Below are positions 43,649 through 56,015 of a DNA stretch of 64,000 bases, piece after piece. How positions within the stretch are numbered: position 1 is the first letter of the stretch; each line of letters starts with the position of its first letter. A program made the position numbers and the translations under genes. The stretch lies in NCBI RefSeq assembly GCF_030272615.1, contig NC_081412.1:99885796-99949795 (forward strand), read 5' to 3'. The notes beneath the pieces were generated by a model. That model was not told the origin of the DNA. It saw only the letters and a program-made list of their open reading frames with translations, and did not search any database. This DNA comes from Cryptomeria japonica. Taxonomy: Eukaryota > Streptophyta > Pinopsida > Cupressales > Cupressaceae.

Positions 43649-46600
43649 ATGGTTGAAACCCGTCTTCAAAAATCTAGGAGAGAAACTAAAGAGGCTCAAG
43701 AGTCCGCAAACATGAGTTCTTATGAGTATGACAATGATATCTTTTTCAATTCTGATCATACTACATTACCTGATGTGGATGTCTATAGAAACATTCCAAA
43801 TGTTGAGAACATGGACACTATAAACAACAATGCTACACACAATGACAATGTGGACAACTTTTCAGTACATTCAGCAGATGTGGAAGAATCCATCATGAAT
43901 CCCCATTTCAATCGATTGGTTGAGGAAATAATGAGGAGGGATAGGCAATACTTCTTACAAATGATGGCACAAAGTGGAGCCAAGATACCTCATGATTTTG
44001 ACATGTCTCAAATAATGGAAAATCGACCTTTGCAACAACCTCACCCCAATATGGATCAAAGGAGACCTAATAGTGGAGGAAATAGAGGACCACACATGGT
44101 ACCTGAATCACCATCAGCTTTGCTTCAAAAACCAGAGGTCCCACATACACATGGTCAAACATATGATACTCACCTTCACAGACCATTATGGAAGTCTTAT
44201 GGAGAAAAATATGCTCAATCACATATCAATGCTAAGGATCAACCACCAAAGCAATTGGATGTTCAAAGGCATGCTCAAAATTTGGACACAAGGAAACCTC
44301 ATGTCAAATTTGGGGGCAACACAATGGAACATGACATGCCTGTAGAATATGGTATACATACACAAAATAGATATGGTGTTCCTCAACATGAATCTATACC
44401 AAGTGGTCCATATACGCAGCATCATTATAGACCTCCTCCATATGAACATGTGTATGATCAATATCATCCATATATGCAACATGCACCTCCTCCAATGGGT
44501 ACCTTGAACATAGGATATGGTCCAAGAAGTCGATATCCACCAAAGAGAAATTTGGAGCAACAAATCAGGGACTTACAAAAGAAAATGGAGGACATAAATA
44601 CACCGAAGCCAACATACACAATGAGAGACATATGTCCTTATCCATTTGACAAGAGCATTCCAATGCCTCCATTTCCTACACACTTTGTGACGCCTAAATT
44701 TGACAAGTATAGAGGAAAAGGGGATCCTAAGGCACACATAAGATAGTTTTTCATAGCTTGCATTGAGGTAGCAGCAGAAGAGACATATTTGATGAGATTA
44801 TTCCCACAAAGCTTAGGTGATCAAGCTATGGAATGGTTCTCCCAACTACCACCTGGTATTAAGTCATGGGGTGACTTAGCAGAGGCATTTATTCAACATT
44901 TCTCCTACAATATAGAGACAGACATATCAGTCACTACTTTGTGCAACACCAAGCAAAAAGAGGGAGAATCTTTTGCATCATTTTTACAAAGATGGAGAAA
45001 TCTAGCCAGCAGATGCTCTTGTGAAATTCCACAAAAACAAATGGTAGAGATGTTCACCCAAAATGTTAACAAAGAGATTGGCTATGATCTAAGGAAAGCT
45101 TGTTTGTCTACCTTCAAGGACGTCATAGAAAAAGGCTTAGCGATAGAAAAGGTCCTAATTGAACAAGGAGTCGTTAAAATATTCAAGGAAAACAAAGATG
45201 ACTTTAAAGGCAAAGACAAGCCAAGATTTTGGAATAAAAACAAGAACACAATCAATGATGGTGTTGTTGATGCCAACACAGTGCGACCCAAATTCATTTT
45301 TTTTGGATCAAGTTCTACAAACAATCAAGTGAATACTCAAACAACTTCCAGATCATGAAGGAAGTACACCCCATTGGGAGAACCACTTGAGCCAGTCTTC
45401 AAGAAGCTAGTGGCAAACAAGGTAATCACAGTTCTAGATTTTCCTCCATATGAACCAAAGGTTAAACCAAATTGGTGGAATGATGATGAGTATTGTGAAT
45501 TTCATAAGAGAAAGGGTCATAAGATAGGAAATTGTCATCGACTGAAGAACATCATACAAGATCTCATTGATAGAGGTGATATTGAGATTGAGGGACATTC
45601 ATCCAATCAAGAACATGAGATGTTTAAGGAACCATTCCCAAAACATGACAAGGGAAAAGCTAAAGCCACAGAGGATCAAACCAACTATACCAAAGCATCG
45701 TACAACTATGATTTAACTATCAATCACATCTCGATGGACAATTACATCTCTACCATTATCATCAAGGACAAAAACCCTGAAAATTCTACCCAGAGACCCA
45801 AGATTGTCTTAAAAGGTGTTGGATCTTCTTCCGAACCTACCTTTGAATGTCATGTTACAACCCGCCGAGGTAAAATAACTTTGCAAGGTGCTCCAACTAA
45901 AAACACCACTTCTTCATCAACCAAACCTGAGTATGACCTTGTAGAACAGCTAGGGAAGACACCCATGCTCATCTCCATTCTTGAACTATTACGCATATCT
46001 CCTGCACATAAAGCCATTCTTGACAAAATCTTGAGAGATACTGCTGTTCCTACTGATCTGAACATGGACCAGTTTCAAGCCATGGTGGGATACCTTTCCA
46101 TTCCACACTCCCTTACTTTCACAGAAGCTGATGATGCCTCTGTAAGTCAGCCGCATAATGCGCCATTACACATTGAAGCCTTCATACACAAACATCGAAT
46201 AAAATGAGTCCTGATAGATGGAGGAGCAGGTCTAAACATTTGCACATTAAGCACTATCACACAATTGGGATATTCTGATAAAGCTGTGAATTCTACAAAT
46301 ATGATCACCATTAAGGCATATGATGATGAAGAGCATTCATCCAAGGGTATAGTCATCTTACCTCTCAGAGTTGGGCCAGTTACAAAGGATGTGGTCTGTC
46401 AAGTCCTGGATTTAAATCTCACTTATAACATATTGTTAGGACGTCCTTGGATCCATGAAATGAGGGCAGTTCCATCCACATATCACCAATGCATTAAGTT
46501 TCCTCATAATGGAGTGGAGGTAACAGTTAACGACGATCCTAATCCATTCATATATTGCAATAACCTGAAATCAAAGACTGAGACCATCATTCCTAGTAAT

Positions 46601-49600
46601 CGGGAGGTTGTTCCTTCGTCGGCATACATTGATCCTGAGTCATTAAAACCTTCGACATCCAAACAAGGTGAGCTTAGAAGCAAGTTTCAGGACAAAGGCA
46701 TGGGGGAATATACTTTCAATCAGACCATGTACTTAAGACAAGTCATGAGTTCCCCAAAAGAATATGGAAGACCACATCCTAACAAGCAAATCTCCATCAT
46801 GATGCTCAAATGGGACCCTACTACCTTTCAAAGATGGGGTGAGCTAGAAGAGGAAGGTTTATACCAAATTCTTTTCAGAGATAATGAAGAGGAAACACAA
46901 GATCACGTCAATCTACCATGTGAGAAATATGGCAAAGGCTTCAAAATTCTATGAAAATTTGGGTATGATGGAAAAAGCCCTCTGGGGTTACGAAAGGAAG
47001 GCATCATTGAACCTTTACAACCTGAATTGACTTTCAAGAAGGAACGCTCGAAAGGACTTGGTTTCTTAACTTCCAAGGTCCACACCCAAAGGATAAAAGA
47101 AGCCTTACAAATCAAAGCTACCAAAATTCAACAAGAGAATCACTATTCCACAGATTCCAACGAATGGGAATGGGGTTCCGACAAGTCTTCCAGTGACTAC
47201 GAGCTCACCGAGACATTCAGAGAGCTAGGTGAACCCACAGAAGAGGAGGAGTTTTATAACAAATTCAGAGTTGGTCAAGAAACAACCCATGAGGAGTCTA
47301 CACAGTCCTTGTCTCAAGGTTCTAGGTTGAAATCACATAGGATGAGAACACCTGTCCCAGAATGCGCTACTAGTGATGATAATTTGGATTCGCTCGTGAT
47401 CGAGACTAATGAGGAGAGTGCCATCGAGGACCTCGATAATTACCTTGACATACTCGAATATAACCACATCTTCACTCTTAGCCCCGCTGACTTTGAAGAC
47501 ATTAATGGCCTTCCCCTTGTTCACCACCAACTCATTGACTGGGATCATGAAGGGCCTGCACAGTTGGATACATTTCAAAACGATGAAGCTTTTATTGACT
47601 ATCTAGGCATACGAGATGATCTTCCCCCTGGAGACCATAAAGCGGGATACACTATAGAACTCAATAGCGTGGCATATTTTGGTGAGGGTGTCAGACCTTC
47701 TAGTCGCAAAAATGTGAAAATCAGAACAAATCAAGGGTCTTATGGTGAAAACCACATTGTGGCGCTATCTGACCCCAAAAAAGTAAAAAGAAAGGACGTA
47801 TCTGAGGGTGAAAACCTCTCTGAGGCACCCAAAGATGGAAGGCTCGACATTCTCCCAGCATCATATGAGGAAAAATCATCCATGTTGGTAGAGGAGACTA
47901 TCAAAACAAACATCGATACAGAAGAGGTTCCACACAACATATTCCTAGCTCAATCACTGACAGAGTCTGAAAGGTCAAAATTCATAAGTTTCTTCAAAAA
48001 GTGACAAATCAACTTCGCCTGGTCATACGCTGATATGCTTGGATTGGATCCGGAGTTGGTAATGCATCATCTGACAGTCAAACCGGGGGCAAAACTAGTA
48101 AAACAAAAATTAAGAAAAATGCATCCACAAGTGGCATTACTAGTCAAAGCAGAACTTAAGAAATTACTCGATGTCGGATTCATACGCCCAATTGATTATC
48201 CTGAATGGATCTCCAACTTGGTACCTGTCAGTAAACCAGATCGCAACATCAGAATTTGCACAGATTTCAGAGACATCAACAAAGCTTGTCCAAAGGATGA
48301 CTTCCCATTACCAAACATTGACTTGATTGTTGATCTCACAACAGGTCATGAAATGCTATCATTAATGGATGGATTCTCTAGCTATAATCAGATAAGAATC
48401 GCACCCGAGGATCAACACAAAACATCATTTACTTGTCCATGGGGAACTTTCTGCTGGAATGTCATGCCTTTCGGGCTAAAGAATGCAGGTGCTACATATC
48501 AAAGAGCCATGACTACTATCTTTCATGATCTCATGCATGTAAGTGTGGAAGATTATGTTGATGACCTCTTGGTCAAATCAATAGACAAAAATACACATTT
48601 GGACATACTTTCAGTTGCCTTTGATCGGTTGGAAAAATACAAAGTAAGATTAAACCCTAAGAAATGTGTCTTTGGAGTAACCTCTGGGAAGCTCCTAGGA
48701 TTTATTGTATCTAAAAGAGGAATTGAAGCGGATCCAGCAAAAGTCAAAGCTATCTTGGAAATGCAACCACCAAGAAATATTAGTCAACTTCGATCCTTAC
48801 AAGGCAGACTCCAGTCCATTCGAAGATTCATAACACAACTGGCAGATAAGTGTAATCCTTTTCAGCACCTGCTACATAAAAACATCAAATTCAAATGGGA
48901 TGACAACTATCAACAGGCTTTCCAGATGCTCAAAGATTATCTTCTAAATCCGCTAGTTCTGATGCCACCAGTTCTAGATCAACCACTGTTATTATACATT
49001 TCAGCTACTCCAACAGCATTGGGGGCACTCTTAGCGCAACAAATTTCCGAAGACAAGTAAAAAGTAGTATATTATATCAGTCGCACATTGGTGGGATATG
49101 AGCTAAACTACACACCAATTGAGCGTGCATGCCTCGCTGTGGTCTTTGCTTCACAGAAATTATGACATTACATGCTTACTCATACGACAAAGTTAGTTGC
49201 AAGGATAGATCCATTGAAATACCTTCTCAATAAGGCAACACTTACTGGGTGACTGACCAAATGGGTAATGATACTGAGTGAATTCGACATCGAGTATGTG
49301 GATAGAAAAGCAATAAAAGGACAAGCCATCGCAGATCAATTAGCAGATGCTCCCATGATCGATGATGTTCCTCTAAGTTCAGAATTTCCAGATGAATCCA
49401 TTTTGACAATGTCACATGCAAAGCCATGACAACTATACTTTGACGGCTCATATACACAGCATGGGGCAGGAGTTGGCATCCTCTTTATAACTCCTCAAGG
49501 GGATTCTATACCAAAATCATACCGCTTATCATTTCCTTGCACTAACAATATAGCGGAATATGAGACATTAACAACAGGATTATGAATTGCAGTTCAATGG

Positions 49601-51174
49601 AAGATCCAGGAACTTCATGTTTTTGGGGACTCCAAACTTGTTATCCGTCAAGCAACTGATAATTACCAAACAAAAGATGAAAATTTAATGCCTTATAAAC
49701 AAATGGTGGATGGTCTGAAACAACATTTCACAAAGATAGACTTTGAGCAGATACCAAGAGAGCAGACTCGTGCCGCAGATGCCATGGCTACAATTGCTTC
49801 ACTGATCGATCTACCTCCAAACGAGACCCGCTATGAGTTCTTGGTGGATAACCTTTTGGTCCCTTCATATGAGATCATGCCTACTGAGATGATATGTGTT
49901 GTTGGTCTCGAATCCCAGTTATATGGTCCCATTTTCACATACCTACGTGACAATACTTTACCTCCTGATCTATCAAATAACCAACGTCGCACTTTCATTT
50001 GCCAATCTTCTTGATATGTCATTTTAGCTGATATCCTATACCGGCGAGGTCTAGATGGCACTCTTCTTAGATGTTTAGAAAGCGACGAAGCTCAGATTGC
50101 GTTACGGGAAGTGCATGAAGGGATATGTGGTCCACATGCTAGTGGTCCTACCTTGGCCAAGAAACTCATCAGGACTGGATATTACTGGCCCAATATGGAG
50201 AAAGACTCATATCAGTTTATCAAGAAATGTAAGCAATGTCAAATTCATGGAGACCTCATACATGCGCCAGCACAAGAACTTCAACCACTTGTGTCTCCTT
50301 GGCCCTTTTGTCAATGGGGACTCAATCTCATAGGCAAGATTCACCCTCCTTCTTCCAATGGTCATAAATTCATTATCACTGCCACAGAGTATTTTACAAA
50401 ATGGATTGAAGCCGTGCCTCTCACATAAGTTACTAGAAAACAGATTGCTACATTCATCCTTAACTATATCATTTGCCGATATGGTATTCCTGTTTCCATT
50501 ATCACTGATAACGGGCGTCCCTTCAAAAATTAGGATGTTCGTGAACTCTATGACCACTTCCATATCGCCCATCGTTTCTCCACACCATACTACCCCCAAG
50601 GTAATGGCCAAGCTGAGGCGTCTAACAAAAAAATCTTTAAAATCCTAAAGAAGACAGTCGATGATGCTGGTCGTAATTGGCATATCCAACTTAATCCTGC
50701 ACTTAGGGCCTACCGCACAAGTGTCCGTACACCTATAGGAGCTACACCCTATTCACTAGTCTATGGTTCTGAAGCCATCTTACCTATTGAGGTCGAGCTA
50801 CCCTCTTTACGGGTCTCTTTGCAAAACATCATCAGTGATGAAGACTACAGGGTCTCTCGCTTACAAGAGCTGGAACTATTGGATGAATGAAGACAAACTG
50901 CTTTTAATCATCTCAAGGCTTACCAACAACGAATGAGTCGCAGCTACAATCACAAGGTCAAGCCTTGCACATTTGAGGTGGGTGACTCAGTTCTCAGAGA
51001 AAATCCTAAAAATCAACAAGACAGAGAGAAGAAGGGCACGTTCGAACCAATTGGCTTGGTCCTTACATCATTACAGCAACATATGGATCTGGTGCATATC
51101 AGCTCTCAACTACAAAAGGTGAACCTTTGGAGGATCCTATGAAAAACATGCACCTTCGTAGGTTCTACACATAG
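43649..51174 (+). pseudogene. Gypsy1 gag-pol polyprotein
   Basis: One frame from ATG 43649. Gag: MVETRLQKSRRETKEAQE start, capsid DQAMEWFSQLPPGIKSWGDL, FASFLQRWRNLASRC. Zinc-binding CEFHKRKGHKIGNCHRLK (about 45497-45550). Protease VLIDGGAGLN, NILLGRPWIHEMRAV. G-patch-like KFGYDGKSPLGLRKEG (about 46955-47000). RT: CTDFRDINKACPKDDFPLP, LMDGFSSYNQI, YVDDLLVKS. RNase H: AIKGQAIADQLA. Second RNase H: QLYFDGSYTQHGAGVGIL, TNNIAEYETL, FGDSKLVIRQ. Integrase: IRTGYYWPNMEKD, core with GLNLIG (first Asp appears as Asn), ITDNGRPF and PQGNGQAEAS. At least 14 in-frame stops (44744, 45356, 46205, 46952, 48002, 49058, 49163, 49250, 49427, 49583, 50012, 50426, 50531, 50888) but only one frame shift, near 51050; ends TAG 51172-51174. 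This copy cannot make Pol. Confidence 0.92.
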
Positions 51175-52852
51175 CTCTTCAGAGTATCCTAATTCAAAAA
51201 TACAAAAAAATTATAAAACAAAATAAATTGTTACTTGGTGAAAACCTGGCAAACAGGCGCCTTGTGACACAAAAAACATTGAAAAATCGAAAAAAGTAAA
51301 GAGAAATAATTTCGTCCAATGGTGAAAACCACTTCAGTGGTGCCCTAGGCAAGTACCATGGTGAAAAATGGGTCACCAACACCATGCGTAGAGACATTGC
51401 TCCTCCCTCCTTCAGGATTCTCTTTCATCATTTCACTTTGCACACACTCACAACCTATTCATTCATAATAAACTTACCCATTCCCATCATGGCTTGTTAT
51501 TGATCTACCCAAGATTGGTTAGCCATTCATAATAAACATTCCTTTTCATCCCTTTCCATCCATAATAAATCAGATCCTATTTGTGGCTAAGGCAAATCCT
51601 ACGTCTAGTGATGGGTGTGGAACTGAGAACATCACATGTTTCGAGGAGTACAGTTTCTTCCGGCTTCCTTCAGTTTATCCGTGCACAATCCGCAATAAAG
51701 CAGCATTTGCATCATAGATCCGCAATAAGGTTTCATCTTCTCTACAATAAAGTATCAGTTTCATGGATTCAGTCAGTTTTAGATGAGAACATCAGCAACA
51801 ATGGGCTTCAACAAATCAAATCTTTCAACAGACTCAGACAACATTATGGTTCAGTGCTATCTATCCTTTCTGTGAAAGTAAACATTGTGACCACAATCAA
51901 ATAAGACTTATACAAGTGACAAGAGACACTAAACTTGAGGACTACAGTGGATTTTGGTGTCGAGTCTTGGTTTTCTTTTGATTTCATCTTTTTTGGTGAC
52001 ATGTCTTTTAGCTTTTCCAGGATGTCTTTGACTAGAGATTCTATCTCCAGGATGTCTTTGACTAGAAAGGCGAGGATGGGGTATCGTCACCTATTTGTAT
52101 TTGCTGTCTGTGGATTGTCTCTTAGTAATGCTATGACTTGTCCAAGGATATGAGGACACTGTGAGTCTAGTGTGAACTGGGGCATTCCTTGTTTGTGACT
52201 ATCTTATCTCCATGCAAATAGGTACAATAACTTTCTGGGTCGAACATATGCCTCGATTGTCATAACCTATTTTGCCATAATAAAGCGCAATGATGATAAC
52301 GCACAAGAAGCTCTTTCACTTTCATATCTATTGTCTTCCATCCCCCTTTCTTGATTGAATTCCATCGTCCTTCTCGAGTCTGCGTAGCCTGCTATCACAT
52401 GACTGAGTATAATGACACACCAAAAAAATATTTGCATTTCATGTAGTTTCACTTGCATTACCACATATAAGCATTTCATACATACATATAAATATCACAA
52501 CTGCATCACATCCTGCACACAACACCTGTTAGCACAATAATCATTTGCATTATCATATTCATCTGCACTTCATACATTTACATTTGCATTGACATAACAT
52601 TTTAAAATATAAAAAGAACAAAAATATATCGCATTGCATCATATACATATTTGCATCCATATCATAAGCATCACATAAGAACATCTCATCACATAGGTAC
52701 ACATGCATATAGCTGCCGCAAAGATGAATCATCTCGTATATAATCATAAAGTGTCATAATACAATGATGTCAAAATCATATGGCTACAATCACCCGCAGG
52801 TGTCTACAATACAAAAATGGTACAAAACTGATACATAGGGAGCCCTCTAAGG
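51175..52852. other. Gypsy1 region between integrase and antisense gene
   Basis: No coding sequence recognised. 'ggtgaaaacctggcaaacaggcgcc' at about 51238 and 'ggtgaaaaccacttcagtgg' at about 51322 are short imperfect repeats. The duplicated 'ccaggatgtctttgactaga' occurs at about 52018 and 52051. The part from 52440 to 52760 is rich in CAT/ACATA runs. Confidence 0.5.
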
Positions 52853-54781
52853 CTATGATGAACTCCCTCCCTTGGAGCCGCCTGGCCTTGGTGGAATCTG
52901 AGCCCCTGAAGGACCCATCCTAGGATCATCCCTCCTGTCTCCTCTATCTGGTGGTGGTGGAGGACCCATGACCCCACCACTCGATGCCTGTCTCCTCCGG
53001 CTCCCTCCCGTAGCTTTCGCTGAACGCGACGGTCTATGGAAGCTCCTCGCCCGCTGATCTGCTGGCACTGCACCATAGTAGAGGTCCCTCCAGTAGGCTA
53101 TCTCCTCTCCTGCCTGTAGGACATAGGCATATCCAGCCCCTATGTCCTCTGCTGCCTGCCTCCCAGCCGTCAGTGCTGTCTCAGCCGCTGTGTAGCACTG
53201 GATAGCCTGATCCTGCTCTTGCTCAGTATCCCTGAGCCTGGTCCTGAGCCGATCCCTCTCCAGATCCTGAATCTCATCTGCCTAGCCCTAGCAGATCTCC
53301 CTCAGATCTAGCAGCTCAACCTCCACTGGGTCAACCCCCTCTGCCTCTGCCCCTGCCTCTGGCTCCTCCTCTGTGGGTGCCTTCCCCTGTACCTACCCCT
53401 GTGCCTATACTGGTACTTGTCTCTATCCCTGTCCCTGTATCTGCACCTGCCTGGGACCCTGTGCTGCTGGCACCTGTAAAGGTGATCCACCGTGACCCCT
53501 CACCACCTGAGCCTGCCTCTCCTCTCCACCCTCCCTTCGAGGTGCAACTTGCCTCTCTCCAACTACTCCTCTCCTCCTCCATCGACCTCGACCCCCCTCG
53601 CCTCCACCACCATCCTCGTCACCACCACCATCTCCCTCCAGTGCCTCTCCTGGATCTGTCAATCGGGGGAATGGATGCTCTGCCCAATATACTGTATACT
53701 CAGAATCCATCCCGGTGTCCTCAATCTCAGGCCACATGTCCCAAGGAAGAGGTATCATCTCCACCAGTTGAGTCACTGCCTGATCATACGACAGTAGTGG
53801 CCCAAACTATGCCTGATCTCTGACTGTGTGGGCATACATGCCTGATCCCCGGGGCATCCTTTGAATCCGGCCAAACTGTCGACCAATCCTGTCTACCAGC
53901 TGCCTCTCTAGCACATAGGGCGTCTGCCCAATCAGGTACCTGCTCCGGAAGGTGTATGGTAGCTTGACTGCATCATCCTCCCACTGCTCGCAGCCCAGAT
54001 ATGGTCTCCATATGACCTCATCAATGTCATCAATCACTTGCCGCTAGTACTCTAGCCTGCCAATCCGTGGCTGTGATGTGATCATGTCATATAAATGTAC
54101 AAAGCTGCATCCATAACCTCTGCCCCTGAAGTGTATCGGTCGGGTAACCGACAGATGCTCATAGGCCCATACCTGCAGCAATGTCACTCCGCAGCCCAAT
54201 CCCACTAATCCATGATAAACAAACTGATGCAGCTCATAATACAAGTGTGCCAGCACACACGGTCCCCAGGCATATTTGGTATGCTGTGTCATCAGTGTCT
54301 CCAGTGCTCCCCCCCAGCCCACAACCAATCCCCGTGTCGCCCTATCCGGACATAGGAACCCACTGATAACTCCTCCGATCACTGCCGACAATGCTAACCC
54401 TGTGGCTGTCATGGTGTGCCATGCCACGTGTCCTGCCCTCATCTCCAATCCAGGGTCCTGAAATACCCGTCTCAATGCCTCCCTGTCTCCATCTCGATTG
54501 TATGGGATCAGCTCCCCATCGATCAGCACTCGCAGAATCCTATATACATCCTCCAGGGTGACTGTCATCTCACCCATAGGCAAATGGAATGTGCACGTCT
54601 CAGAGTGCCATCTCTCAGCCAACGCAGTCAGCAAACCCATGTTTGCCTGAAACTCAGGCACATACAGCACATGTCTTAGACCCATCTCATCGATAGCAGC
54701 TCTGTCTTCGGTTGTCAACTCAGGTCACAACCTCTGAGTCGACGAGAATCTCTCCCGTGACTCTAGCATCGGCAAATACTC
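52853..54781 (-). pseudogene. Antisense plant mobile domain (PMD) gene in Gypsy1, main exon
   Basis: Reads right to left from a splice acceptor (TGACTGCAG then GAG at 54781). The PMD core (aminotransferase-like plant mobile domain) is clear: LRHVLYVPEFQANMGLLTAL, AERWHSETCTFHLPMGEMTV, TLEDVYRILRVLIDGELI, then VIWRPYLGCEQWEDDA, QTPYVLERQLVDRIGRQFGR, and after a further stop QLVEMIPLPWDMWPEIEDTG. The C-terminus is Gly/Arg/Ser-rich, then a helical AAEDIGAGYAYVLQAG segment and a basic, Pro-rich end at 52853. PMD proteins of plants (MAIN/MAIL family) act in gene silencing and genome stability, and PMDs also occur inside transposons. In-frame stops at 54725-54727, 54044-54046, 53807-53809 and about 53286, and a frame change near 53580, inactivate this copy. 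Composition is strikingly GC-rich compared with flanks. Confidence 0.85.
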
Positions 54782-54814
54782 CTGCAGTCAAACAACTCAA
54801 TCATGTTAGTTATA

Positions 54815-55170
54815 GTGGCATTCACTGTTTATCACAAAATGCTACTCGCTATCTAAATGCATATGGCTATCTACCCTAGTGACACTCATTGTTCATCACA
54901 AAGTGTTGCTATTTATCCTAGTGGTACTCACTGTTCATCACAAAGTACTACGTGTGTGACACTCACTGTTCATCACAAAGTGTTACTCACATTTGCACTC
55001 CTTGTTCATCACAAAGTGCTGCTCATATTTCAGTACTCCCTGTTCATCACAAAGTACTCTATCTTGGTACTCACTATTCATCACAAAGTGCCTTGATCTA
55101 TCCTAGTCTTCTTAGAGGACCTGCTTGAGTGTATCCTCTCAGCAGCTTATCCAATCGACAGTATATGTTC
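54815..55170. repeat. TTCATCACAAAGTG tandem array
   Basis: About eight copies of a 30-38 bp unit of the form 'gtactcactgTTCATCACAAAGTGctactc', at about 54825, 54886, 54928, 54966, 55004, 55040, 55074 and a divergent one at 55167. It lies within the putative intron of the antisense gene. Confidence 0.9.
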
Positions 55171-55227
55171 ATCACAGAACTGCCGATTTGACCTAGAAGA
55201 TGCAAATTCATACTTTTCAAATGCAAA

Positions 55228-55495
55228 TGCGCTTACATGACATAAACGCGCTCAAAAACTGCATAGATGCGCCTGAACAACACAGACGCGCCTGCCTGAC
55301 ACAAACGTGCCTATGCTCTGCACAGACACGCCTGGGAGACATAGACGTGCCTTCTTGGCACAAACACGCCTGTCCATCATAGATGCGGCCGCAATTGACG
55401 TAGATGCGGGTCCAGACATAGACGTGCCTGGCACAAACACAGATGCGCCTTCTTGACCCAGACGTGCCTGGCACCAGCGCAGACGTGCCTGGACA
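55228..55495 (-). repeat. GCGTCTGTG-type array, inverted relative to the leader arrays
   Basis: About fourteen copies of ACAGACGCGCCTG-like units every 18-25 bp on the plus strand, i.e. AGGCGCGTCTGTG on the minus strand. The core is the same as in the arrays at 41520-41745 and 42965-43165 but in opposite orientation. Confidence 0.85.
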
Positions 55496-55605
55496 TTTTT
55501 TGACACTTTTTGGACCCTAGTCTAAGCACATTTATTACCCTATTCAGCATGCATTAATGACAAAATTAAATGCGTCAAAGTACGAGGAGGTTTGGCAGTA
55601 CTTAC

Positions 55606-55758
55606 CAGCTCTCCTGCCTCTGCTGGCCTCTGAAATTGATGAACGCGGTCGAATCTGTGAGTGAAAGCTATCACTACTGACTGCTCTTGCTTTATTTTCG
55701 CTCTGCAATATGCTCTTGTGGATGCGTGGATGACAATGAGGATGTATTTTCCCCGTGG
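55606..55758 (-). pseudogene. Putative exon 1 of the antisense PMD gene
   Basis: The minus-strand frame is open from about 55758 to the donor at 55606, with IKQEQSVVIAFTHRFDRVHQ and then FQRPAEAGEL leading in phase 0 into EYLPMLESRE of exon 2. No ATG is present in this frame, so the start codon may have been lost or lie elsewhere. A TATA-like CTATAAGATA sits at 55761-55770, just upstream, suggesting an antisense promoter immediately inside the 3' LTR. Confidence 0.5.
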
Positions 55759-56001
55759 TCTATCTTATAGCCTACCCTAGCCCTCGCCTTCATTTTCTGA
55801 GTCAGTCTTCATTATCCTGTGACTTTGTCACTTTATCCGGTCAATCCATTCTAGCCTTTCTTTCTTATCGAGAGATTGTCTGCAATCTTTTCAGACATTT
55901 TCATCCAATCTCTCGAGGGGGCATATCATTCCCATTCTGGGTCAACTCTGTATCAGTTCATCTTATCTTCTTTGAAACAACGCGACAAGCTGCATTGTCT
56001 C

Positions 56002-56015
56002 AAAGAGGGGCAAAA
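56002..56015 (+). promoter_or_regulatory. Polypurine tract of Gypsy1
   Basis: AAAGAGGGGCAAAA directly before the 3' LTR start TGTAGACACC at 56016. Confidence 0.8.

Larger units (their letters stand above)
54782..55605 (-). other. Putative intron of the antisense PMD gene
   Basis: Minus strand: donor CTG|GTAAGT at 55605-55600, acceptor TTTGACTGCAG|GAG at 54782. Removal joins exon 1 and exon 2 in phase 0 with an open frame on both sides. The intron contains two repeat arrays. Inferred from consensus and frame only. Confidence 0.65.

Noticed and set aside
53377-53823. Plus-strand proline-rich open frame
   Set aside because: Shadow of the Gly/Arg-rich part of the minus-strand PMD exon; no start context and no family similarity.
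54815-55170. Regularly spaced repeats that might suggest a CRISPR array
   Set aside because: Plant nuclear context, degenerate unit ends, short variable spacing and location in a retrotransposon intron. No cas genes.
55760-55793. ATG at 55793-55791 on the minus strand as the start of PMD exon 1
   Set aside because: Its frame meets a TAA within about 34 codons and is not the frame that splices in phase to exon 2.
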